This document shows, one piece after another, positions 24,460-31,811 of a stretch of 64,000 nt of DNA. This DNA is from Microbispora bryophytorum (GTDB taxonomy: Bacteria; Actinomycetota; Actinomycetes; Streptosporangiales; Streptosporangiaceae). The stretch is from positions 310,001-374,000 of the forward strand of contig NZ_VIRL01000003.1 in the NCBI RefSeq assembly GCF_006874465.1, written 5' to 3'. Made by a program: the position numbers and the translations under genes. Position 1 is the first letter of the stretch; every line of letters begins with the position of its first letter. Under the pieces are notes generated by a model. The model saw only the letters and a list, made by a program, of their open reading frames with translations. It had not been told where the DNA came from and made no database searches.

Positions 24460-25544
24460 GGATCGCGATCGTCGGCCCGACGTATCCGTACAAGGGAGGC
24501 GGGGCGCAGCACACGACGGAACTGGCCCACCGGTTGCGGGCGCGGGGCCACGACGTGGTCATCGAGTCGTGGCGGGCGCAGTACCCCTCGTTCCTGTACC
24601 CCGGGCAGCAGACGATCGACAGCCCCGAGGGCGAGCCCTACCCGGGCACCCGCCGCGACCTCGACTGGCGGCGGCCGGACGGCTGGGTGGCCTGCGGGCG
24701 GCGGCTGCGCGGGGCCGACCTGGTCGTGCTCGCCGTGCTCAGCCCGGTGCAGGTGCCGGCGTACCTCGGCATCCTGTACGGCCTGCGCCGCAGGGCGCGA
24801 GTGGTGGCGCTGTGCCACAACGTGCTGCCGCACGAGACCAAGCCGTACGACAGGCCGCTGATGAAGGCGCTGCTGCGCCGGGTCGACAGCGTGCTCGCCC
24901 ACTCGGAGCAGCAGGCGGACCTCGCCCGCGCGCTCACCGGCGCGCCGGTGCGGGTGGCCGCCCTCGCCCCGCACCTGCCCGTGCGCGGAGCGCGGGAGGC
25001 GGCGGGCAGGGAACCCCGGGGCAGGCTGCTGTTCTTCGGCATCGTCCGGCCCTACAAGGGGCTCGACCTGCTGCTTGAGGCGCTCGCGCAGGTGCCCGAC
25101 GTACGGCTCACGGTGGCCGGCGAGTTCTGGGGCGGCCTGGAGGACACCCGCGCCCTGATCGCCCGGCTCGGGCTGGCCGGCCGGGTCGAGATCCGGCCGG
25201 GATACGTGGCGGCGGAGGACGTGCCGGGGCTGTTCGCCGGGGCCGACGCGCTGGTGCTGCCCTACCGGTCGGCGACCGCCAGCCAGAACGTGTGGCTCGG
25301 TCACGAGCACGGCGTGCCGGTGATCGCCACCCGGGTCGGGGCGCTGCCCGACAACGTACGCGACGACGTGGACGGCCTCCTGGCGGAGCCGGGCTCGGCC
25401 GGCGCGCTGGCGGAGGCCGTCAAGCGGTTCTACCAGCCGGGGACGCCGGAGCGGCTGCGGGCGGGCGTCGCGCCCGTCGACCCCGAGCCGCACTGGGCCG
25501 TCTACCTCGACACCCTCCTCCCCCCACCAAACAACCCCGCGTGA
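24456..25544 (+). CDS. GT4 family glycosyltransferase
   Basis: This 362-residue GT-B protein begins with MRIAIVGPTYPYKGGGAQH, a glycine-rich acceptor loop. It has a FFGIVRPYKGLDLL donor-domain strand and a HEHGVPVIATRVGALPD segment, where the position of the usual E-x7-E glutamates is held by a histidine-rich variant. It starts at GTGTGA overlapping the GT2 gene. Its last codons and stop lie inside the left arm of the palindromic element at 25538-25780, so the C-terminus may have been set by insertion of that element. Donor and acceptor are unknown. Confidence 0.82.
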   Translation: MRIAIVGPTYPYKGGGAQHTTELAHRLRARGHDVVIESWRAQYPSFLYPGQQTIDSPEGEPYPGTRRDLDWRRPDGWVACGRRLRGADLVVLAVLSPVQVPAYLGILYGLRRRARVVALCHNVLPHETKPYDRPLMKALLRRVDSVLAHSEQQADLARALTGAPVRVAALAPHLPVRGAREAAGREPRGRLLFFGIVRPYKGLDLLLEALAQVPDVRLTVAGEFWGGLEDTRALIARLGLAGRVEIRPGYVAAEDVPGLFAGADALVLPYRSATASQNVWLGHEHGVPVIATRVGALPDNVRDDVDGLLAEPGSAGALAEAVKRFYQPGTPERLRAGVAPVDPEPHWAVYLDTLLPPPNNPA

Positions 25545-25569
25545 TCTTGTAGTTTGTCGCACGCGGGGT
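25534..25569 (+). terminator. Hairpin over the GT4 stop codon
   Basis: ACCCCGCGTG at 25534-25543 pairs perfectly with CACGCGGGGT at 25560-25569 around a 16-nt loop. The stem includes the final codons of the GT4 gene. It is likely to terminate transcription. Confidence 0.6.
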
Positions 25570-25780
25570 CCTTGACCTGGCCTTCCACCTTTCGTGATCA
25601 TGCACAATTTCGTGCTGATGGGCTCCGACCGGCGCGAACGCACTTCGTAATCTTGCAATTGCATGATCACGGATCGCGTTGTGGCTGGTGGGTGCGGTGA
25701 TCAGTCGATTCAGTGCAAGATCACGAAGGGGATCTATCCTGCTCATCGGGGGTCTCTGCGACAAACTGCAAGATCACGCG
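25538..25780. mobile_element. 243-bp palindromic, MITE-like repeat element
   Basis: The outer arms 25539-25561 and 25757-25779 are inverted copies with one mismatch in 23. An inner pair (25591-25605 and 25713-25727) shares the motif TTCGTGATC-N-TGCAC, and the centre 25647-25670 is a near-palindrome; all three pairs share the same midpoint near 25659. Six copies of a GTGATCTTGCA-like unit are arranged three forward and three reverse. No coding frame is present. It is AT-richer than its surroundings. The symmetry fits a non-autonomous element or a structured regulatory DNA/RNA. No target-site duplication is obvious. Confidence 0.7.
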
Positions 25781-25892
25781 AGGAGGGTGGGGGTGTCGGC
25801 TGATCGGGAGACGGGGGCGGGGCGGGCACGGGTACTGTTGGGCAGCGTGAAGACATGGGTGAGCGGGGGGCGGGAATGAGCGGGGGCCGGGA

Positions 25893-26747
25893 ATGAGCGC
25901 GGACCGCGCGGCCCAGCTCGAATACTCCGAGTTCCAGGCCGCGATGCTCGACGAGGACAAGCGCAGGCGCAAGGCCGCGAAGATCATCGCCGTGCTCGCG
26001 CACTTCCTGGGCAGGGACGCCGCCAAGCCCGGCGAGGCGCTGTCGGGGCTGACGGTCGGCGACGTCGGGTGCTCGGCCGGGTTCATCGCCGACGAGCTCG
26101 CCGCCGCGGGCGCCCGCCGCACGCTCGGGCTCGACATCGACGTCCCGGGCCTGCGCAAGGCGTCCGACCGCTTCGGCGGGCGGGTCGGGTTCGTCTGCGC
26201 CGACGGCTCCCGCCTGCCGTTTCCCGACGGCTCGGTCGACGTGCTGGTCTTCAACCACATCTACGAGCACGTGGTGAACCCCGACGCCGTGCTCGCCGAC
26301 ATGCACCGGGTGCTGTCCGACGACGGCGTCCTCTACCTGGGCCTGGGCAACCGGCTCGGGGTCATGGAGCCGCACTACAAGCTGCCCTTCCTGTCCTACC
26401 TGCCGCCCGCCGCCGCCGACCGGTACGTGCGGGCGTTCGGCCGGGCCGACCACTACTACGAGCGCTTCCGCACCCGGCCCGGGCTGCGGCGGATGCTGGC
26501 GGACTTCCACGTGTGGGACTACACGTTCCCGGTGCTGGCCGCGCCCGAGCGGTTCGCCGGTGGCGAGCTCTTCCCCGGCGCGGCCGGCCGCACCGCCAAG
26601 GCCACGCTGGAGCGGACCCCGCGCCCGGCCCTGCGGGCGCTGCTGCCGGTCGTCCCCACCTACCTGTGGGTCGCCACCAAGACGCCCCGCCGCCCCCTCG
26701 GCGCGGCGCTCCCGCAGCCGCCCGAGCCGGTCCGTACGTCCCGATGA
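25893..26747 (+). CDS. SAM-dependent methyltransferase (class I)
   Basis: The 284-residue protein has motif I GDVGCSAGFIADEL at about 56-69, an acidic residue after the next strand (LGLDIDVPG), CADGSRLPF and the motif IV strand DVLVFNHIYEH. These mark a Rossmann-fold methyltransferase of the type-11 group. The last 100 residues include a hydrophobic segment, as in envelope glycan methyltransferases. GGGGGCCGGGA precedes the ATG. It overlaps the flippase-like gene by ATGA, so methylation and translocation of the same lipid-linked glycan is a reasonable guess. Confidence 0.8.
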   Translation: MSADRAAQLEYSEFQAAMLDEDKRRRKAAKIIAVLAHFLGRDAAKPGEALSGLTVGDVGCSAGFIADELAAAGARRTLGLDIDVPGLRKASDRFGGRVGFVCADGSRLPFPDGSVDVLVFNHIYEHVVNPDAVLADMHRVLSDDGVLYLGLGNRLGVMEPHYKLPFLSYLPPAAADRYVRAFGRADHYYERFRTRPGLRRMLADFHVWDYTFPVLAAPERFAGGELFPGAAGRTAKATLERTPRPALRALLPVVPTYLWVATKTPRRPLGAALPQPPEPVRTSR

Positions 26748-27670
26748 GCCGCCGCAAGGCCGTTCGCGCGCTGTTCCTGCTCGTGGCGCTGGGGTTCGGC
26801 GTCTGGGCGGTGGCGAGCCAGTGGACCGCCGTGGCGGACGGCTTCGCCCGGCTGTCGTGGGCGGAGCTCGCCGGCTCGCTGGTGGCGGTGCTCGGCGCGC
26901 TGCTCGCCGGGATGTTCATGTGGCGGGCGCTGCTGACCGACCTGGGCTCCCCGCTGGCGTTCACCGACGCGTCAAAGATCTTCTTCGTGGGCCAGCTCGG
27001 CAAGTACATCCCCGGGTCGGTGTGGCCGATGCTCGCGCAGATGGAGATGGGCCGCGACCACGGCATCCCCCGGCCGCGCAGCGCCGCCGCCTTCTTCCTG
27101 ACCTATCCGATCTACCTGGGCACCGGCCTGCTGGTCGCCCTCGTCACGCTGCCGGTGCTCGCCGGGCAGTCGGTCGCGAGATACGCCTGGCTGCTGCTGC
27201 TCGTGCCCGTGGTCGCCGCCGCCCTGCACCCGAAGGTGGTCAACGGCGTCATCGCCTTCGGTCTGCGCAAACTGCGCCGCCCGCCGCTCGAACGGCCGCT
27301 CACCCGGCGCGGCGTGCTCGTCGCCTGCGGCTGGGCCCTGGCGGGCTGGGCGGCCTACGGCGTGCACCTGGCGCTGATCGTGCACGGCCTCGGGGCGGGC
27401 GGGCCTTCGGCCGTGATCCTCAGCTTCGGCGCGTTCGCGCTCGCCTGGTGCCTGGGGTTCGTGTTCGTGATCGCCCCTGCCGGTGTGGGCGTGCGCGAGG
27501 TCGCGATGGTGGCCGCGCTCGCCCCGGTGCTCGACCGGCCCGCGGCGACCGCCGCCGTGTTGTGTTCCCGGCTCATCGTGTCCGTCGGCGACCTGGTGTG
27601 CGCCGGCGCCGCCGGTCTGGCCTCCCGGCGCGCGGTCCGTACGCGGGAGGAACCCGTACCACGGGCCTGA
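26744..27670 (+). CDS. Lysylphosphatidylglycerol synthase TM region/UPF0104-type membrane protein (flippase-like)
   Basis: The 308-residue protein has about eight membrane spans and the family's KIFFVGQLGKYIPGSVWP segment at about 79-96, with the GKYIPG motif. Relatives include the flippase half of MprF and proteins linked with glycan export. No synthase domain is attached. The ATG overlaps the methyltransferase stop (ATGA). It probably moves or anchors a lipid-linked intermediate; this is inference from family and context. Confidence 0.8.
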   Translation: MSRRKAVRALFLLVALGFGVWAVASQWTAVADGFARLSWAELAGSLVAVLGALLAGMFMWRALLTDLGSPLAFTDASKIFFVGQLGKYIPGSVWPMLAQMEMGRDHGIPRPRSAAAFFLTYPIYLGTGLLVALVTLPVLAGQSVARYAWLLLLVPVVAAALHPKVVNGVIAFGLRKLRRPPLERPLTRRGVLVACGWALAGWAAYGVHLALIVHGLGAGGPSAVILSFGAFALAWCLGFVFVIAPAGVGVREVAMVAALAPVLDRPAATAAVLCSRLIVSVGDLVCAGAAGLASRRAVRTREEPVPRA

Positions 27671-27717
27671 ATCCGTGGAATGGGCGCGGGTCGCCCACCC
27701 TTCGAGATGCTCCTGAT

Positions 27718-27727
27718 GTGATATCAC
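27718..27727. promoter_or_regulatory. Palindrome GTGATATCAC in the gap before the GT4 gene
   Basis: A perfect 10-bp palindrome lies in the 231-bp gap upstream of the GT4 gene at 27902. It may be an operator. No firm -35/-10 assignment was possible in this gap. Confidence 0.2.
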
Positions 27728-27901
27728 TCACGTTTCGGGGGACGCCGGAAATAGAGTGACAGGGAGGGAAGTGGGGGAAGGCGTCAGTTCGTGGCGCGGG
27801 GCCCCTGGCCCCTGCCCGAACACCGCCGGAACCAGCGGGACCGTGCGGGCGGGGAGCGATCCTCCCGGCCTTGAGCGGGCCCAGTGAGGGGAGCGATTCA
27901 C

Positions 27902-29029
27902 TTGACACCCCGGGTGCTCGTCGACGCCGCCGCGGTCCCTGCCGACCGCGGCGCCCTGATCAGGTATGTCGATGGACTGGTCGCGGCCCTGCACGAGGCG
28001 GGCGCGGACCTCGCGGTGATCTGCCAGCGCGCGGACGCCGAGCATTACGCCGCTCTCGTCCCCTCGGCGCGGATCCTCCCCGGACCGCCGGCGATCACCA
28101 ACCGCAACAAGCGGCTGGCCTGGGAGCAGACCGGGCTGCCGATCCTGGCCCGGCACGCCGGCGCCCAGGTGATCCACGCTCCCTACTACTCGATCCCGCT
28201 GGGCTCGGGCCTGCCGACGGTGGCCACCGTCCACGACCTCACCTCGTTCACCGACCCCGACCAGCACGACCCCGTCAGAGCCTCGTTCTTCCGGTCGGCC
28301 ACCCGCACCGCCGTACGCCACGCCACCCGGGTGATCGTGCCGTCGAAGGCCACCAGGGACGAGCTGGTCCGGGTGCTGGACGCCGACCCCACCCGGGTCG
28401 ACGTCGCCTACCACGGAGTGGACCCCACGTTGTTCCACCCGCCGGCGCCGGAGGACGTGCGCCGGGTGGCCGGGCGATTCGGCCTGCACGACCGGCCGTA
28501 CGTCGCCTATCTGGGCGCGCTGGAGCCGCGCAAGAACGTGCCGAACCTGGTGACCGGGTTCGGGCGGGCGGTCGGGCATCTGTCCTCGCCGCCCGCGCTG
28601 GTGCTGGCGGGCGGTCCCGCCTGGGACGAGGAGGTGGACGCCGCCGTGGCCGCGCTGCCGCCCCGGGTGAAGGTCGTGCGTCCCGGCTTCCTGCCCTTCG
28701 CCGACCTGCCGGGCTTCCTCGGCGGTGCGCTCGTGGTCGCCTCGCCGTCGCGGTGCGAGGGGTTCGGGCTGCCGGTGCTGGAGGCGATGGCCTGCGGGGC
28801 GCCCGTGCTGACCACTCACCGTGCCTCGCTGCCGGAGGTGGGCGGCGACGCGGTGGTCTACACCGAGCCCGACGCCGACAGCATCGCGCGGGCGCTGCGC
28901 GCCCTGCTGGAGTCGCCGGAGCGGCGTGAGTCGCTGGCACAGGCGGGCGTCACCCGCTCGCGCGAGTTCACCTGGCGGCATTCCGCCGAGGCCCACCTCG
29001 TCGCCTATCAACGGGCCGTCGAAGCCTAG
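27902..29029 (+). CDS. GT4 family glycosyltransferase
   Basis: This GT-B protein of about 375 residues has the acceptor-domain segment HAPYYSIPLG, then VHDLTSF, and the donor-domain strand YLGALEPRKNVPNL. SRCEGFGLPVLEAMACG contains the two conserved glutamates of the E-x7-E motif. It is mannosyltransferase-like in pattern, but the substrate is not proven. I chose the TTG at 27902 because AGGGGAG lies 8 nt before it; a GTG at 27884 would add six residues. It precedes a mannose-1-phosphate guanylyltransferase-like gene, consistent with use of GDP-mannose. Confidence 0.82.
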   Translation: MTPRVLVDAAAVPADRGALIRYVDGLVAALHEAGADLAVICQRADAEHYAALVPSARILPGPPAITNRNKRLAWEQTGLPILARHAGAQVIHAPYYSIPLGSGLPTVATVHDLTSFTDPDQHDPVRASFFRSATRTAVRHATRVIVPSKATRDELVRVLDADPTRVDVAYHGVDPTLFHPPAPEDVRRVAGRFGLHDRPYVAYLGALEPRKNVPNLVTGFGRAVGHLSSPPALVLAGGPAWDEEVDAAVAALPPRVKVVRPGFLPFADLPGFLGGALVVASPSRCEGFGLPVLEAMACGAPVLTTHRASLPEVGGDAVVYTEPDADSIARALRALLESPERRESLAQAGVTRSREFTWRHSAEAHLVAYQRAVEA

Positions 29030-29211
29030 GGCGGCGGCGTTCCGGTTTCGGGCATCCGGTTTCACCGCTCGTGCTGGGACGAAATCGGCTCCCGTATCGC
29101 CCGGTCCGAGGCCGGTGAACGGGGATCGCGCCCCTGTCGTGAAACGTCGGCACAACGGACGGCCGCGGAGGGCCCGGCTAGGCTACTCTCGCGGCTGTGA
29201 GGGAGAGTTCT

Positions 29212-30300
29212 GTGCGGTCGCCCGATGGGCTTGAGGCGATCCTTCTCGTGGGCGGCCAGGGCACGCGGCTGCGACCGCTGACGCTCAGCACGCCCAAGCC
29301 GCTGCTTCCGACGGCGGGGGTGCCCTTCCTCGCGCACCAACTGGCCAAGGCACGGGCGTACGGCGTGCGCCGGGTGGTCTTCGCGACGTCCTACCGGGCC
29401 TCGATGTTCGCCGAGGCCTTCGGCGACGGCTCCGGCTTCGGCCTGGAGATCGTCTACATGACCGAGGACACCCCGCTCGGCACCGGTGGCGCGATCCGCA
29501 ACGCCGCGCGGGCGCTCACCTGCCCGCCCGAGGCGCCGGTGCTCGTGCTGAACGGCGACATCCTGTCGGGTCACGACATCGCCGCGCAGGTGGACCTGCA
29601 CGTTTCACGGGGGGCCGCGGTGACCCTCCACCTCACGGAGGTGGACGACCCGTCGAGGTTCGGCTGCGTGCCGACCGACGACGACGGCCGGGTCAGCGCC
29701 TTCCTGGAGAAGACGCCCAATCCCGTGACGAACCGGATCAACGCCGGCTGCTACGTGTTCCAGCGCTCGGTCATCGACGCGATTCCCGAGGGCCAGGTGG
29801 TCTCGGTCGAGCGGGAGACCTTCCCCGGGCTGATCGCGTCCGGCGAGCTGGTGCTCGGCTACGCCGACACGTCGTACTGGCTGGACGTGGGCACGCCGGC
29901 GGCGTTCGTGCAGGGCTCGGCCGACCTGGTGCTGGGCAAGCTCGGCTCGCCCGCGCTGCCGGGTCCGGTGGGCGAGAGCCTCCTGCTGGACGGGTCCGTC
30001 GTGTCGCCCGAGGCCAAGGTCACCGGTGGCACGGTCGTCTGCGCCCGCGCCACGGTCGAGGCCGGCGCGAGCGTGCGCGGCAGCGTGCTGTCCGAGGACT
30101 GCCACGTCGCGTCCGGCGCGACCGTCGTGGACTCGGTCGTCGGGGTCGGCGCCCGCGTCGCCTCCGGCGCCATGTTGCGCGAGGTCGTCGTCGGCGACGG
30201 CGCGCTCATCGGCCCCGGCAACGAGCTCACCTCCGGTATGCGCGTCTGGCCCGGTGTAAATCTGCCCGAGTGCGCGGTCCGCTTCTCCAGCGACGTCTGA
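29212..30300 (+). CDS. Sugar-phosphate nucleotidyltransferase, GDP-mannose pyrophosphorylase-like
   Basis: The protein of about 362 residues has the GGQGTRLRPLT loop and PKPLLP motif, then NGDILSG and a C-terminal left-handed beta-helix with hexapeptide repeats (about 255-345). This is the layout of mannose-1-phosphate guanylyltransferases and of the mycobacterial Rv3264c protein in a similar neighbourhood. It would make GDP-mannose from mannose 1-phosphate and GTP, fitting the phosphomannomutase at 44765. GTG 29212 is favoured by GGGAGAG upstream; GTG 29197 would add five residues. The stop shares one base with the next start (TGATG). Confidence 0.82.
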   Translation: MRSPDGLEAILLVGGQGTRLRPLTLSTPKPLLPTAGVPFLAHQLAKARAYGVRRVVFATSYRASMFAEAFGDGSGFGLEIVYMTEDTPLGTGGAIRNAARALTCPPEAPVLVLNGDILSGHDIAAQVDLHVSRGAAVTLHLTEVDDPSRFGCVPTDDDGRVSAFLEKTPNPVTNRINAGCYVFQRSVIDAIPEGQVVSVERETFPGLIASGELVLGYADTSYWLDVGTPAAFVQGSADLVLGKLGSPALPGPVGESLLLDGSVVSPEAKVTGGTVVCARATVEAGASVRGSVLSEDCHVASGATVVDSVVGVGARVASGAMLREVVVGDGALIGPGNELTSGMRVWPGVNLPECAVRFSSDV

Positions 30301-31283
30301 TGATCTGCACGGCTTCCACCGGACGGCGGAGCGAGCGGCGCTGGCGGCCGTCCGCGCCGTTCGACCTCGCGCTGACGCTGTCGCCGCACCGGCACGGGGG
30401 AGGCGACCCGGCCTGGCGGTCCACGCCGGACGGGGCGATCTGGCGCGCCTCGCGCACCCCCGAAGGGCCCGGCACCCTGCGCGTGGCGGCAGGCGGCGGC
30501 GAGGTCCTCGGGCAGGCGTGGGGGCCGGGGGCGGGCTGGCTGCTGGAGACGCTTCCGTCGCTGCTGGGCGCCGACGACGACGTGGCCGGCTTCGCCGCGA
30601 TGCTCGCGCGGCTCACCCGCGCCGGCGATCCCCGGCAGGCCCGCGCCGCCGCGTTCGTCGCCGGCCTGGCCGGCCGCGCCGCCGGGCTGCGGATCGGGCG
30701 CTCCCTGCGGGTCTTCGAGGCGCTGGCGCCCGCCGTGCTGGAGCAGAAGGTGGTCGGCAGCGAGGCGTGGCGGGCCTGGAGGTTCCTCCTGCGCCGGTAC
30801 GGCGAGCCGGCCCCGGGCCCGGCCCCCGAGGGCATGTACGTGATCCCGCCGCCGGAGGTGTGGCGGGCGATCCCGTCGTGGGACTGGCACCGGGCGGGCG
30901 CGGAGGCCGTACGGGCCAGGACGATCGGCAACGCGGCCCGGCACGCCGAGAAGCTGGAGCGCACCGCGGATGCGTCGGTGGAGGCGTCGGCGGAGGCGGA
31001 CCGCCTGCTGCGGGCGCTGCCGGGCATCGGCGTGTGGACCTCCGCCGAGGTCCGCCAGCGGGCCCACGGCGACCCGGACGCCCCCAGCGTGGGCGACTTC
31101 CACATTCCGGGGCTCGTCGGCTACGCGCTGACCGGCCGGAAGACCGACGACGACGGCATGCTCGAACTGCTCGATCCGTTCCGGGGGCACCGCCACCGCG
31201 TGGTCAAGCTAATCGAGCTCAGCGGCGTCAGGCCGCCGGCGCGCGGACCGCGCATGGCTCCGCGCGACTACCGGGCCTTCTGA
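30300..31283 (+). CDS. DNA-3-methyladenine glycosylase II family (AlkA-like HhH-GPD)
   Basis: The 327-residue protein has a C-terminal helix-hairpin-helix (LRALPGIGVWTSAEV) followed by SVGDFHIP, where the aspartate is the expected catalytic residue of HhH-GPD base-excision glycosylases. It would remove alkylated purines from DNA. The N-terminal third is less conserved. It starts at a TGATG junction with the pyrophosphorylase gene, so it is co-transcribed with a cell wall gene. Its end overlaps the convergent secreted-protein gene by 16 bp. Confidence 0.82.
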   Translation: MICTASTGRRSERRWRPSAPFDLALTLSPHRHGGGDPAWRSTPDGAIWRASRTPEGPGTLRVAAGGGEVLGQAWGPGAGWLLETLPSLLGADDDVAGFAAMLARLTRAGDPRQARAAAFVAGLAGRAAGLRIGRSLRVFEALAPAVLEQKVVGSEAWRAWRFLLRRYGEPAPGPAPEGMYVIPPPEVWRAIPSWDWHRAGAEAVRARTIGNAARHAEKLERTADASVEASAEADRLLRALPGIGVWTSAEVRQRAHGDPDAPSVGDFHIPGLVGYALTGRKTDDDGMLELLDPFRGHRHRVVKLIELSGVRPPARGPRMAPRDYRAF

Positions 31284-31669
31284 CGACGTCCGTTCAGGTT
31301 CTGGTTGATCCCGCAGTGCTCGACCCCGTCCCGGCACCTGCCGCTGAGGGTGTTGGTGAAGTCGCTGACGCTCGTCACCTGCTGGAGGCCGGCGAACGCG
31401 ATGCCGTTGTTGCCGGCGGGGGCGTTCACGTTGCGCCTGCCCGCGGACACCTGCAGGGGGGCGCTGGCGATCGCGGGCGTGTTGGCCGTGTTGCGGCCGT
31501 CCGTGACCTGCTTGGCGTGGCCCTTGCCCGATCCGCCGCCGTGCCCGGCGTACGGCGCCGCGAGCGCCTCGGCCGCCGGCGCCGACAACCCGATGACGAT
31601 CGTCGCGATGGCCAGGGACCGGACTCTCAAAGCTAGACAAAACGCACTATTCGCCCCAATAACGGCCAC
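31268..31669 (-). CDS. Small secreted protein of unknown function
   Basis: The 133-residue product has a clear signal peptide (hydrophobic core SLAIATIVIGLSAPAAEA, probable cleavage after ALA) and a mature part of about 95 residues rich in Gly, Asn and Ala, with a Cys pair near the C-terminus (GRCRDGVEHCG). It is not a chaplin by motif. GTG 31669 was chosen because GAGGAAATA precedes it; an in-frame ATG at 31708 lacks a ribosome site. The start region is AT-richer than the rest of the window. It overlaps the end of the glycosylase gene. Confidence 0.6.
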   Translation of the reverse strand: MAVIGANSAFCLALRVRSLAIATIVIGLSAPAAEALAAPYAGHGGGSGKGHAKQVTDGRNTANTPAIASAPLQVSAGRRNVNAPAGNNGIAFAGLQQVTSVSDFTNTLSGRCRDGVEHCGINQNLNGRRQKAR

Positions 31670-31811
31670 TATTTCCTCGCTCGTTGTCTGTTCCGCTCCC
31701 TCGCTCATACCCAGCGGCCGCAAACCGCCCGGCGGGCGTACGCCATGACTTCCCCCGGGCGGCCGGGGGCTGGGTGCGCCGGACGGACCCACGCCTCATA
31801 GGGTGCGGCGT

